NCBI GenBank assembly: GCA_002449305.1
Contig: DKDI01000018.1
Location: 53,837-116,534, forward strand
Direction: 5' to 3'
Source: Treponema sp. UBA6852
GTDB taxonomy: Bacteria > Spirochaetota > Spirochaetia > Treponematales > Treponemataceae
Length of the DNA: 62,698 bases
The stretch's first letter is position 1, and each line of letters begins with the position of its first letter. Below the pieces are notes generated by a model that searched no databases, was not told the origin of the DNA, and was given only the letters and a program-made list of their open reading frames with translations. The translations under genes were made by a program, and so were the position numbers. Shown one piece after another: positions 33,528-42,958 of this stretch.

Positions 33528-36500
33528 TTATGCAGTGAGCTTTTTAAAAGCTTCAAGGACTGCTTCATCGTGATTCAAACCGCGCTCTTCGCCCTTTGCG
33601 ATTTCCGTCATCATCTTCTGATAATCATTAGGAACGATTTTCTTGAAGTGCCTGATGTAATTATCAAAGTCCTTAAGAATTTTCTTTGCAAGCTCCGAGC
33701 CGGTTTCTTTTTCATGACGCTGAATCAAGTCCTTTATGATTTCAATGTCGTGGCTGTCTGAAACTTCTGTCATGGAAACAAGCTGCTTGTTCAGACGCAG
33801 ATACAAATCATGGTTCTCGTCCAGAACATAAGCGGTTCCGCCACTCATTCCCGCGCAGAGATTTTTTCCTGTTCCGCCCAAAATTACAGCAGTTCCGCCT
33901 GTCATGTATTCAAGTCCGTGGTCGCCGCAGCCTTCTACAACCGCAACCGCCCCGGAATTTCTTACGCAGAACCTCTCGCCTGCAATTCCGTTTATGAACG
34001 CGCTTCCGCTTGTAGCTCCGTACAAGGCCACGTTTCCGATGATAATATTTTCTTCGGCTTTGTAAGTTGCCTTTGCTGAAGGGTGGACTACGATTTTTCC
34101 GCCGCTCAAGCCTTTTCCGAGGTAGTCGTTTGCGTCTCCTGTAAGGTTCAGTGTAAGTCCTTTCGGAATGAACGCGCCGAATGACTGTCCGCCGCCGCCT
34201 GTGCAGTTAACAACGTAGCTGTCTTCTTCAAGCGATGAGCCGAAATTCTTCTGGATTTCTGAGCCGAGAATTGTTCCCACCGTTCTGTCCGTTGAAGAAA
34301 CCGAAAGTTCAAAAACGCCCTTCTTTGCTTTCTTTGACTTTTCAAATGCCTTTAGAAGTTTTGCCTCGTCTACAGTTTTTTCAAGCTGGAAGTCAAAAAT
34401 GTCCGCAGGCTCAAAATGTGTCTTTGCATCTTCCGGAGTTTTCCAGCCGATGATTCTGCTCATGTCCACAAGGTTTGCCCTAGGGAACGCGCTTTTTTCT
34501 TTGAGGGCAAGAAGCTCCGTATGTCCGCACATTTCGTCAATGCTGTGGAAGCCGAACTTTGCCATGATTTCGCGCAACTCCTCGGCAATGAACTTCATGA
34601 AATTTTCAACATATTCAGGTTTTCCTGTAAATCGTTTTCTAAGCTCGCTGTTCTGGGTTGCAACTCCGAACGGACAAGTGTCAAGGTTGCAAACGCGCAT
34701 CATTGCGCAGCCCATTGTGATAAGAGGAGCTGTTGCAAAACCGAATTCCTCCGCGCCCAAAAGACAGGCAATCGCAACATCGCGGCCGCTCATAAGTTTT
34801 CCGTCTGTCTCAATCACAACGCGCGAGCGAAGTCCGTTCTGAATCAACGTCTGATGAGTTTCCGCAAGTCCCAATTCCCACGGAAGTCCTGCATGATGAA
34901 TTGAAGAAATTGGAGCAGCTCCAGTTCCGCCGTCGTGTCCTGAAATCAAAATCACCTGCGCGCCGGCCTTTGCAACACCAGCCGCAATCGTTCCGACGCC
35001 AGCCTCTGAGACAAGCTTAACGGAAATGCGGGCGGCACGGTTCGCGTTTTTCAAGTCGTAAATCAGCTGAGCCAAATCTTCAATTGAATAAATATCGTGG
35101 TGCGGTGGCGGCGAAATCAAAGAAACACCTGGAGTCGCATAACGGGTCTGCGCAATCCAAGGATAAACTTTTTTTCCGGGAAGATGTCCGCCTTCTCCGG
35201 GCTTTGCTCCCTGCGCCATTTTAATCTGAATTTCCTTCGCGCTCAAAAGATATTCTTCTGTAACGCCAAATCGTCCGGATGCAACCTGCTTGATTGCGGA
35301 ATTTGCTTCAGTTCCAAGACGCTCAGGTTTTTCACCGCCTTCTCCGGAATTTGATTTTCCGTGCAAGTGGTTCATCGCCAAAGCCATGCATCTGTGCGCT
35401 TCCTCAGAAATTGAACCGTAGCTCATAGCTCCAGTCTTGAACCGCTTTACAATTTCGGAAACTGGCTCAACTTCGTCTATGCTGATTTCTTTTCCTTCTG
35501 GAAAGCTGAATTTGAGCATTGCGCGCAAAGTGTGGGGATGCGCGTTGTCGTCAACCAGGGCCGTGTATTCCTTGAATCTTTCGTAGCTTCCCGTGCGGGT
35601 GGCTTCCTGCAGCGCGATAATTGTTTCAGGAGAGTAAAGATGATCCTCGCAGGTCGGACCGCGGCGCAGTTTGTGGTTTCCAACCGAATCAAGGTGAGTG
35701 TTCACGGCAAGTCCGAGCGGATCAAATGCCTTGTTGTGATGGAAGTTCACATCCTCGTCAATTTCTTTAAGGCCGATTCCACCGACGCGGCTGACAGTGT
35801 TTGTAAAATATTCGTCGATTACATCCTTGCTGATTCCGATTGCCTCAAAAATCTGCGCGGACTGATAAGACTGGATTGTTGAGATTCCCATCTTTGCGGC
35901 GATTTTTACAATTCCGTTTATGATTCCCTTGTTGTAGTCGTCGATTGCAGTGTGATAATCCTTGTCCAAAAGCTTCTGGTCAATGAGCTCGGCAATGCAT
36001 TCGTGGGCAAGATAAGGATTCACCGCGCGCGCTCCGTAACCAAGGCACATCGCTGCCTGATGGACATTTCTGACTTCCGCCGACTCAAGGATGATTGAGA
36101 TTGCGGTTCTCTTTTTTGTGCGGATTAAATACTGCTCAACTCCGCTTACGGCAAGAAGGCTTGGAACGGCAACGTGGTTTTCGTCAACTCCGCGGTCACT
36201 CAAAATAATTATATTGCTTCCGTTGTGATATTCACGCTCGATTGCGACAAAAATATTGTCCAGAGCCTCTTTAAGCGAAGTGTTCTTATAATACAAAAGG
36301 GAAACAACCGCAGTTTTCAGTCCGGGGCGGTTCAGGTTCTTGAGCTTGAGCATATCGACACCGGTCAGAATCGGATTGTTTATCTCAAGTACTGTGCAGT
36401 TCGCGCTTTTCGGCTCAAGAAGGTTTCCGTCTGTTCCAACGTAAACTGTCGTGTCGGTAACAATTTTTTCACGCAGGGAATCAATCGGCGGATTCGTAAC

Positions 36501-38051
36501 CTGCGCGAACAGCTGCTTGAAGTAATTGTAAAGAGGCGGATGCTTGTCGCTCATGACTGCAAGCGGCGTGTCTATTCCCATGGCTCCGGTCGGTTCAACT
36601 CCGTTCTGCGCCATAGGAAGAATCATCTCGTTCACATCTTCGTAGTTCCAGCCGAACGCACGGTACATTATGTCGCGCTCTTCCTGCGTGTAGACCGGAA
36701 TTTTTTTGTTCGGAATAACAAGATCCTTCAGCTTTAAAAGATTCAGGTTGAGCCATTCGCCGTAAGGATAAAGATTTATGTACTGCTTTTTCGCTTCCTC
36801 GTCGGAAATAAGACGCTTCTGGACAGTGTCAACAAGAAGAATTTTTCCGGGCTGAAGACGTGATTTTTTTACGATGTTTTCTTCCGGAATATCAAGAACT
36901 CCGACTTCCGAAGAAAGAATAAGCATATTGTCTTTTGTAATATAGTAGCGGCTTGGGCGAAGTCCGTTTCTGTCAAGAGTCGCTCCGACAAAATCTCCGT
37001 CGCTGAAAAGAATCGCCGCAGGACCGTCCCATGGCTCCATCATTGTTGCCCAGTAATGGTAGAAGTCGCGTTTCTGCTGGCTCATCGTCTCATCGTTTTT
37101 CCAAGGCTCTGGAATGCAGACCATCACCGCAAGCGGAAGCGGCATTCCGTTCATCACAAGGAATTCCAAAGTGTTGTCGAGCATTGCGGAGTCAGAGCCT
37201 GTCGCGTCTACAGCAGGAAGAATTTCACGGAGCTCCTCATCCTTGAAAACAGGAGAGTCAAGAGTTTCCTCTCTTGCCAGCATTCTGTCAACGTTTCCGC
37301 GGATTGTGTTGATTTCTCCGTTATGCGCAATGAATCTGTTCGGATGCGCCCTCTGCCAGCTTGGCTGCGTGTTTGTGCTGAATCTTGAGTGGACAAGCGC
37401 AAGGGATGAAGTGTAGTCTTCGGACTGAAGGTCTTTGTAGAAAGTCCTGAGTTGCTGAACAAGGAACATTCCCTTGTAGACGATTGTGCGGCTTGAAAGC
37501 GAAGCAATGTATGTGTTCAAATGTGAATGCTCAAACTGGCGGCGCAGAATGTAAAGCTTGCGGTCAAAGTCAAGTCCGCGGCTGATATTTTCCGGACGCT
37601 CGATAAAGCACTGCATTATGCAAGGCATACAGTCTTTTGCGCGCTGACCAAGAACATCAGGATTTACAGGAACTTTTCTCCAACCAAGGAATTTGAGGTT
37701 TTCCTTTTTTGCAAGGACTTCAAGCATTTTCATCGCCTGCGAGCGGATATATTTGTCCTGCGGAAAGAAGAACATTCCGACTCCGTAGTCGCGTGCCTCT
37801 TTCAACTCGATTCCTTCCTGCTTTGCCGCCTGCTTAAAAAACTGGTGTGAAATCTGAACAAGAATTCCGACTCCGTCGCCAGTCTCGCCGGTGGCATCTT
37901 TTCCAGCGCGGTGCTCCAGCTTTTCAACTATGCACAGCGCATTGTCCACGATTTTGTGAGTCGCCGTACCGTCAATGTTTACGACTGCTCCGATTCCGCA
38001 AGCGTCATGCTCAAATGACGGATCATACAAAGTTCTGTTTTTTTCAGTCAT
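33528..38051 (-). CDS. gltB: Glutamate synthase large subunit GltB
   Basis: 1507 residues from the ATG at 38051, which has GGGG 5 bases upstream; the open frame extends 12 codons further without signal. N-terminal glutamine amidotransferase class II domain with HDACGIGAV (nucleophile Cys18, after expected propeptide removal), central domain, FMN-binding synthase domain (SGEGGEKPERL, GAKPGEGGHLPGKKV, ISGHDGGTGAAP), the 3Fe-4S motif CNLDTCPFGVATQ and the C-terminal GXGXG beta-helix (CTGGGGQSFGAF onward). Full length for the family. Assimilates nitrogen with GltD. Confidence 0.95.
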   Translation of the reverse strand: MTEKNRTLYDPSFEHDACGIGAVVNIDGTATHKIVDNALCIVEKLEHRAGKDATGETGDGVGILVQISHQFFKQAAKQEGIELKEARDYGVGMFFFPQDKYIRSQAMKMLEVLAKKENLKFLGWRKVPVNPDVLGQRAKDCMPCIMQCFIERPENISRGLDFDRKLYILRRQFEHSHLNTYIASLSSRTIVYKGMFLVQQLRTFYKDLQSEDYTSSLALVHSRFSTNTQPSWQRAHPNRFIAHNGEINTIRGNVDRMLAREETLDSPVFKDEELREILPAVDATGSDSAMLDNTLEFLVMNGMPLPLAVMVCIPEPWKNDETMSQQKRDFYHYWATMMEPWDGPAAILFSDGDFVGATLDRNGLRPSRYYITKDNMLILSSEVGVLDIPEENIVKKSRLQPGKILLVDTVQKRLISDEEAKKQYINLYPYGEWLNLNLLKLKDLVIPNKKIPVYTQEERDIMYRAFGWNYEDVNEMILPMAQNGVEPTGAMGIDTPLAVMSDKHPPLYNYFKQLFAQVTNPPIDSLREKIVTDTTVYVGTDGNLLEPKSANCTVLEINNPILTGVDMLKLKNLNRPGLKTAVVSLLYYKNTSLKEALDNIFVAIEREYHNGSNIIILSDRGVDENHVAVPSLLAVSGVEQYLIRTKKRTAISIILESAEVRNVHQAAMCLGYGARAVNPYLAHECIAELIDQKLLDKDYHTAIDDYNKGIINGIVKIAAKMGISTIQSYQSAQIFEAIGISKDVIDEYFTNTVSRVGGIGLKEIDEDVNFHHNKAFDPLGLAVNTHLDSVGNHKLRRGPTCEDHLYSPETIIALQEATRTGSYERFKEYTALVDDNAHPHTLRAMLKFSFPEGKEISIDEVEPVSEIVKRFKTGAMSYGSISEEAHRCMALAMNHLHGKSNSGEGGEKPERLGTEANSAIKQVASGRFGVTEEYLLSAKEIQIKMAQGAKPGEGGHLPGKKVYPWIAQTRYATPGVSLISPPPHHDIYSIEDLAQLIYDLKNANRAARISVKLVSEAGVGTIAAGVAKAGAQVILISGHDGGTGAAPISSIHHAGLPWELGLAETHQTLIQNGLRSRVVIETDGKLMSGRDVAIACLLGAEEFGFATAPLITMGCAMMRVCNLDTCPFGVATQNSELRKRFTGKPEYVENFMKFIAEELREIMAKFGFHSIDEMCGHTELLALKEKSAFPRANLVDMSRIIGWKTPEDAKTHFEPADIFDFQLEKTVDEAKLLKAFEKSKKAKKGVFELSVSSTDRTVGTILGSEIQKNFGSSLEEDSYVVNCTGGGGQSFGAFIPKGLTLNLTGDANDYLGKGLSGGKIVVHPSAKATYKAEENIIIGNVALYGATSGSAFINGIAGERFCVRNSGAVAVVEGCGDHGLEYMTGGTAVILGGTGKNLCAGMSGGTAYVLDENHDLYLRLNKQLVSMTEVSDSHDIEIIKDLIQRHEKETGSELAKKILKDFDNYIRHFKKIVPNDYQKMMTEIAKGEERGLNHDEAVLEAFKKLTA

Positions 38052-38139
38052 AGTAACCCCTTGCATAAAAAAAAAGACGCTTTGCAAAAAACAGACACTT
38101 AGCCTGCATTTTACAAAACGCCTTCGTTTCGTTCTTTAG

Positions 38140-38168
38140 ACTATATAAAAAATCAAATAAATTATCAA
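38140..38168 (-). promoter_or_regulatory. Promoter of gltBD
   Basis: On the minus strand TTGATA (38168-38163), 17 bases, TATAGT (38145-38140). The leader to the ATG is about 80 bases and contains a run of nine T residues shortly before the ribosome binding site. Confidence 0.6.
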
Positions 38169-38260
38169 GAGATTGTAAAAAAATATTGCTAAAAATATTA
38201 AGGCTATCTTGCAAGTTTCAAAATTCCAAAAGGATAGTCCTGATATTATTGCTGCGGATT

Positions 38261-38638
38261 TTAGTTTGAAACCGCATCGAAACTGTTTTGTTTGCTTTTT
38301 CCTTCTATTGTAATAAATATTCCGTTTGGCAGGCAGGCAGCCCATTGTCCGTTTGTGCTTATTTCTCCGCTTTGAATGCAGTTTTTGTTTTCGCAAGGTG
38401 AATCTATAAATTTTGCTCTTCCGTTTTCAACTTGAATTGAACTTTCTCCCAAAAGCCCTTTGAATTTATAAATTCCGTCTTTTGCAAGGCTGTAAACAAA
38501 TTTTTCTTTTGGAGTTTGCACAAAAAGTTCCGCCGCCTTTTCGTTTTTTTTTCTGAACAAATTGAAAAATGAAAGGAAAATCACAATTAAAAAAATCAGA
38601 ATAAAAACGATGTCAAATAATTTCAAGCGCAAGTTCAT
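38261..38638 (-). CDS. NusG-domain-II membrane protein
   Basis: 125 residues. One N-terminal membrane span (about 8-28) and an external domain with LLGESSIQVENGRAKFIDSPC, ENKNCIQSGEI and GQWAACLPNGIFITIEG. This is the NusG_II domain pattern of small membrane proteins often found with ApbE or RNF genes. Its role is unknown. The gene upstream, rhomboid-like, is divergent. Confidence 0.82.
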   Translation of the reverse strand: MNLRLKLFDIVFILIFLIVIFLSFFNLFRKKNEKAAELFVQTPKEKFVYSLAKDGIYKFKGLLGESSIQVENGRAKFIDSPCENKNCIQSGEISTNGQWAACLPNGIFITIEGKSKQNSFDAVSN

Positions 38639-38749
38639 ATAGTTTTTTTTTACATTAACTTTAAATAAAAGTCGAGATGTTTTTCATCTTGCATACCGTA
38701 ATTTTTTTAATCTGAAATTTCTGCGGAAATCTGCCGAAATATTTAAAAT

Positions 38750-39463
38750 ATGGCTAAGAAAAATTCTTTGAAAGTTGTTTTTGATTCTCCGGTTGTTCTT
38801 GTTTTTTCTGTTGTTTCGGCGGCGGTTTTTATTGCTGACTTGATTTTTAAGCTCAATCTTTCCGAAAAAATTTTTGAATGTCCTGGGGCAAAATCTGTTC
38901 CTGCGTTTGACTTTAAATCAGCGTTGGATTATGCAAAGCTTGTTATTTATCCGTTCAGCGGTGAAAACTCAACTTCTTTCTTTTTGAATACTGGATTCAT
39001 TCTTTTGCTTGGTCCTGTTTTGGAAGAACGTTATGGCTCGGTTATGCTTGCACTTATGATTTTTATAACTTCCCTTGTTGGCGGAGTGCTGACAGCTTGC
39101 GTTTCAACGTTTGGAATTTCTGGATGCGGCGGAATTGTTTTTATGATGATAATTCTTTCGGTGCTTTCCGTGTTTATAAAAAAACAGCTTCCAGTTTCAT
39201 GGATTTTTATTTTTGTCCTTTATCTTGCGTTTGCTCTTGCCAGCGGAAAAAAGATTTCAGGATTTATGCCGTTTATGCAGGAAAGCGTTCCTGTTTTTAT
39301 TCAGCTTGCTTCTGGAATTTGTGGAAGCCTTTTTGGATTTTTTGTCTGCCCAAAGAAACGTTCTTCTCAAAGCCAGAAAAAACAGCAGGAAAAAACAATT
39401 GAAAGCGAACCGGAATATTCTTCTAGCAGCGATGAAACTATAGTCGGAAATATTAGCTTGTAG
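38750..39463 (+). CDS. Rhomboid-like membrane protein, possibly inactive
   Basis: 237 residues with about six membrane spans. Rhomboid features: LGPVLEERYGS after the second span and the serine motif GISG (Ser124). The last span reads IQLASGICGSLFGFF, where the catalytic His expected before the GxxxG pattern appears to be Gln. It may therefore be a pseudoprotease, or the alignment may be off by a few residues. A soluble Ser/Gln/Glu-rich tail of about 35 residues follows. No ribosome binding site is visible. Confidence 0.7.
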   Translation: MAKKNSLKVVFDSPVVLVFSVVSAAVFIADLIFKLNLSEKIFECPGAKSVPAFDFKSALDYAKLVIYPFSGENSTSFFLNTGFILLLGPVLEERYGSVMLALMIFITSLVGGVLTACVSTFGISGCGGIVFMMIILSVLSVFIKKQLPVSWIFIFVLYLAFALASGKKISGFMPFMQESVPVFIQLASGICGSLFGFFVCPKKRSSQSQKKQQEKTIESEPEYSSSSDETIVGNISL

Positions 39464-39533
39464 AAAAATTTCTTTTAACTTGTTTTTAACTTTTGCGATA
39501 TGCCTTTGTCTTTTCTAAATGCAATAATTGAGA

Positions 39534-39539
39534 TATAAT
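39534..39539 (+). promoter_or_regulatory. -10 element of the pfkA operon
   Basis: TATAAT, 7 bases before the pfkA ATG at 39547, with no good -35 at 17 bases. No ribosome binding site fits in the gap, so a leaderless start is likely. Confidence 0.5.
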
Positions 39540-39546
39540 TCAGTTC

Positions 39547-40629
39547 ATGGAATGCAAGGTAAAAAGATTTGGAATTCTTACAAGCGGCGGAGATGCGCCT
39601 GGACTTAATGCTGCAATAAGGGCTTTGTGCCGTGCCGCAAAAAATCAGTACAATATGGAAGCTGTGGGAATTTTCAACGGCTACCGCGGACTTATAAATG
39701 GAGACATGAAGGTTCTTTCTGAAAACGAGCTTTCTGGTCTTATTGCTCAGGGCGGAACAATTCTTGGAACTTCAAGAGAAAAGCCTTTTAAAAATCCTGT
39801 TGTAAATGAAGCGACTGGTCTTTTGCCTGTTGAAGCCATAAAAGAAAACTACAAAAAATGGAATCTTGATGCGCTTGTTTGTATCGGCGGAAACGGAACA
39901 AATACAACTGCAAGTCTTTTGTTTCAGTCTGGCCTGAATGTAATTGGGCTTCCAAAAACAATAGACAACGACATTGAAGGCTCTGACGTAACGTTTGGAT
40001 TTTATACAGCTTTGGATGTTGCGACTGATGCGATTGACAGAATTCACACCACAGCCTGCAGCCATGGCAGAGTTATGATTGTTGAAATCATGGGACACAA
40101 AGCCGGCTGGCTCGGACTTTATTCAGGAATCGCAGGCGGCGGAGATGCTATTTTGATTCCAGAAATTCCTTACGACATAAATAGCGTTGCAAAAAAAATA
40201 AAAGAACGCAAATCTGCTGGAAAAAACTTTTCAATTGTTGTTGTTGCGGAAGGTGCAAAGTCAAAAGAAGAATCCTTGCTTGACAAAAAAGCTTTTAAAA
40301 AGGCGAGGGCGGCAATGCAGTGTTCCATAGGCGCAAGAGTCGCAAAGGAACTTGAAGATGCAACTGGATTTGAATGCCGCGCGACTGTTGTTGGCTACTT
40401 GCAGCGTGGAGGTACGCCTTCTCCTTATGATCGCCTTCTTTCCACGCAGATTGGAGCTGCTGCCGCTGATTTTCTTGCTCAGGAAAAATTCGGAAATCTT
40501 GTTGCTGTTCAGAACGGAAAAATAAAGCCAGTTCCGCTTGACTACGTTGCTGGAAAAGTAAAAAATATTCCTCTTGATCATCCTATGATAAAAACTGCAA
40601 GAGACTTGGGTATTTGCCTTGGAGACTAA
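39547..40629 (+). CDS. pfkA: 6-phosphofructokinase
   Basis: 360 residues. PFK motifs: GILTSGGDAPGLNAAIRA, GGTILGTSRE, CIGGNGTNT, PKTIDNDI (active-site Asp), and MGHKAGWLGL. It phosphorylates fructose 6-phosphate. The phosphoryl donor is not certain: the position equivalent to E. coli Gly104 is Gly (ATP-like), but Lys replaces Gly124 (as in many PPi-dependent enzymes), and the usual GGDGS is GGNGT. The next gene overlaps its 3' end by 11 bases. Confidence 0.9.
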   Translation: MECKVKRFGILTSGGDAPGLNAAIRALCRAAKNQYNMEAVGIFNGYRGLINGDMKVLSENELSGLIAQGGTILGTSREKPFKNPVVNEATGLLPVEAIKENYKKWNLDALVCIGGNGTNTTASLLFQSGLNVIGLPKTIDNDIEGSDVTFGFYTALDVATDAIDRIHTTACSHGRVMIVEIMGHKAGWLGLYSGIAGGGDAILIPEIPYDINSVAKKIKERKSAGKNFSIVVVAEGAKSKEESLLDKKAFKKARAAMQCSIGARVAKELEDATGFECRATVVGYLQRGGTPSPYDRLLSTQIGAAAADFLAQEKFGNLVAVQNGKIKPVPLDYVAGKVKNIPLDHPMIKTARDLGICLGD

Positions 40630-41470
40630 TTTTAAATGCCGGTTCTGCTCTGAATGTCTTGGTTTTGGCTGTACTGGCGAACTTCCCGGAATGGGCGGTG
40701 TGAATGCAAATAGAAATTTCATCTTGAATTGCGCCGCTTGGAAGAAATTAGAGTTCGGTCCGTTTGATTTTGGCAAAAAAGAAATACGGCTTGCCCCAAT
40801 GACTGGTGCTGTTGAAAATGTCGGCTACTTTGACGAAAAGAAATTTTACTTTGACTTGATAGACGAATGCTCAAAGTTTGGAATAAAGCTTAGCATTGGC
40901 GATGGTGTTCCAGACACAAAATTAAAATGGGGAATTGAAGCCGTTCAGTCGGTTGGAAAAAAAGCGGCAGTTTTTATAAAGCCTTACGCCAACAAAAAAA
41001 TTCTTGAGCGTTTTGAGTGGGCGCAAAATATTTCTGAATACTGCGGAATTGATATTGACGCATACAACATTGTAACAATGCGGAACAAAGTTCAGCTTGA
41101 AAAAAAAGATTCGTCTTTGCTGATTGAGCTGAAAAAATATTTTTCAAAAAAAGGAATTCCGTTTGTAATAAAAGGAATTTTTACAGACGAGGATTTGCAG
41201 CTTGTTAAAGAAGTAAAGCCGGATGTTGCTTTTGTTTCAAATCACGGTGGACGCATTGAAACACGGGAAGGCAGCTCTGCGGAATTCCTTGTTGAAAACT
41301 TTAAAACGCTAAAGTCAAATTGCGCAGAACTTTGGGTGGACGGTGGAGTCCGCACCTGGAACGATGTGTTCAAGGCGCAAAGCTATGGTGCTTCTGAAAT
41401 TCTTGTTGGTCGTCCTTTTGCTTCTGCGCTTTGCAAAAAAAAATCTTTTGATAACATTTTAAAAAATTGA
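40619..41470 (+). CDS. FMN-dependent alpha-hydroxy-acid dehydrogenase family protein
   Basis: 283 residues. The C-terminal half has the FMN-enzyme blocks FVIKGIFTDEDL (catalytic Lys), AFVSNHGGRIE (HGGR) and LWVDGGVRTWNDVFKAQSYG. The N-terminus is a cysteine cluster, CRFCSECLGFGCTGELPGMG, seen in a clostridial-type subgroup of these enzymes. Substrate unknown; lactate or another 2-hydroxy acid is plausible. The start is TTG at 40619, inside the pfkA end, since the cysteine motif begins just after it. Confidence 0.78.
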   Translation: METNFKCRFCSECLGFGCTGELPGMGGVNANRNFILNCAAWKKLEFGPFDFGKKEIRLAPMTGAVENVGYFDEKKFYFDLIDECSKFGIKLSIGDGVPDTKLKWGIEAVQSVGKKAAVFIKPYANKKILERFEWAQNISEYCGIDIDAYNIVTMRNKVQLEKKDSSLLIELKKYFSKKGIPFVIKGIFTDEDLQLVKEVKPDVAFVSNHGGRIETREGSSAEFLVENFKTLKSNCAELWVDGGVRTWNDVFKAQSYGASEILVGRPFASALCKKKSFDNILKN

Positions 41471-41478
41471 GGTAATAA

Positions 41479-42135
41479 ATGAAAAACGAAAATAATTCCA
41501 TGAACTACAAAATTGCCATGGCAGGAGCTTTTTCTGCGCTCAGCATAATTTTAAGTTTTACGCCGCTTGGATACATTCAGCTTGGAAACGCAATCCAAAT
41601 AACTTTAATGCACATTCCTGTAATTCTTGCAACTCTTTTGGCTGGGCTTATTCCGGGGCTTGCAACTGGATTCGTCTTTGGCGTTTCTAGCCTTGTAAAA
41701 AATCTTATGCTTGGAGCCGCGGCAAGTCCGTTTTTTATGAATCCACTTGTTTCTGTTTTGCCTCGCCTTCTTTTTCCTGTTGCTGTCTGGGCGATTTTTA
41801 CTTTGCTCAATTTTATTCCGCACATGCCAAAATTTATAAGCGTTGCTTTTTCCGCTGCCCTTGGAACTTTTGTTCATACTGTTTTAGTTATGGGCGCGAT
41901 TTTTATTTTGTTTGGAGATAAACTTCTTCTGATGGTTCTTGGCGCAATTGAAAAGATTGGAATCAGCACAGAAAATATTTCCGGATTCAAGGCTTTTGCG
42001 GCAATTATTGCAACAACGATGATTACAAACGGAATTTTTGAAGTTATTTGCGCGGTTGTTCTTTCATGCGCTGTTCTTGGAAGTGTTTATGTCGCTGGCT
42101 CTAGGAAGTCAAAGATTTCAAAATTTGAAGAATAA
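41479..42135 (+). CDS. ECF transporter S component
   Basis: 218 residues with five or six membrane spans. The first loop and span, LGYIQLGNAIQITLMHIPV followed by GLIPGLATGFVFGVSSLVKN, match the substrate-binding subunit of energy-coupling factor vitamin transporters. The ligand cannot be told. No ECF ATPases are nearby, so it probably shares a module encoded elsewhere. It starts 9 bases after the FMN enzyme gene, with GAGG as ribosome binding site. Confidence 0.82.
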   Translation: MKNENNSMNYKIAMAGAFSALSIILSFTPLGYIQLGNAIQITLMHIPVILATLLAGLIPGLATGFVFGVSSLVKNLMLGAAASPFFMNPLVSVLPRLLFPVAVWAIFTLLNFIPHMPKFISVAFSAALGTFVHTVLVMGAIFILFGDKLLLMVLGAIEKIGISTENISGFKAFAAIIATTMITNGIFEVICAVVLSCAVLGSVYVAGSRKSKISKFEE

Positions 42136-42154
42136 TTTTTATTGTAAAACAGAA

Positions 42155-42183
42155 TTGAATTTTTATTTTCTTACGGATATATT
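42155..42183 (+). promoter_or_regulatory. Promoter of the RNA methyltransferase gene
   Basis: TTGAAT (42155-42160), 17 bases, TATATT (42178-42183), 6 bases, ATG. Leaderless arrangement. Confidence 0.7.
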
Positions 42184-42189
42184 TTTGCT

Positions 42190-42957
42190 ATGAAAAACAC
42201 TCAAAGAAATGAACTTGCAGTTTGCGGTTTTGCCGCTGTAAAAACATTGGAAAAAATTAACAGCCAGAAAATCCGCCGTTTATATTTTATGGAAGAAAAA
42301 GCTCCTCTCTTTGGCGGGCTTTGCAAGAAAATGGCTGCCTCAAAACGTCCTTACAATAAAGTTGCAGATTCTGTTGAGCTTGAGAAACTTTGTGGAAGTG
42401 TTCATCATCAGGGAGTTGTCGCAATGATTGACACTCCTGTAATTTTTCCGCTCAATACAGATATTACTGCGCGCTGGGTTGAACAAAAAGAAGACGCTGT
42501 GATTCTTGACCGTGTTGGAAACGCAAATAACCTTGGCGCAATTGTAAGAAGCGCAGCGTTTTTCGGCATAAAGAATATTGTAATTCCATTGGATGAATCT
42601 CAGTCTTCAATTACAACCAGCAGCTACCGAGTTGCAGAAGGCGGAATGGAATTTGTAAACATTTATTCTGTAAGATCAATTCCATTTTTACTCAAAGACA
42701 TGAAAGGAAAAATGGCTCGCTTTGGAACTTCACTAAAGGCGCAGAACAAAGTTTCAGAAATGAAATCGCTTTGCCAGGAAAAACCGACTTTAGTTGTGCT
42801 TGGAAACGAAGAAAAAGGAATTAGCGAAGAAGTTGCCCAGAACTGCGATTCACTTGTAATAATTCCTTTTGCAGGAATGGGAGAAGCCGGACCTAAAGTT
42901 GACAGTTTAAATGTTGCTCAGGCGGCTTCTGTAATAATGTACGAGCTTAAAAAATAA
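42190..42957 (+). CDS. SpoU/TrmH-family RNA 2'-O-methyltransferase
   Basis: 255 residues. Trefoil-knot SPOUT motifs: DRVGNANNLGAIVRSAAFFG (motif 1), VVLGNEEKGISEE (motif 2) and VDSLNVAQAASVIMYEL (motif 3). An N-terminal L30e-like substrate-binding domain precedes them. It methylates ribose in rRNA or tRNA; the target is not determined. The PAP2 gene begins one base after its stop. Confidence 0.9.
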   Translation: MKNTQRNELAVCGFAAVKTLEKINSQKIRRLYFMEEKAPLFGGLCKKMAASKRPYNKVADSVELEKLCGSVHHQGVVAMIDTPVIFPLNTDITARWVEQKEDAVILDRVGNANNLGAIVRSAAFFGIKNIVIPLDESQSSITTSSYRVAEGGMEFVNIYSVRSIPFLLKDMKGKMARFGTSLKAQNKVSEMKSLCQEKPTLVVLGNEEKGISEEVAQNCDSLVIIPFAGMGEAGPKVDSLNVAQAASVIMYELKK

Positions 42958-42958
42958 A

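Noticed and set aside
33528..38051. Many open frames of 60-190 codons on the plus strand opposite gltB (for example 36174-36737)
   Set aside because: They mirror the third-position pattern of the gltB frame, lack ribosome binding sites and show no recognisable domains; gltB is full length and intact.
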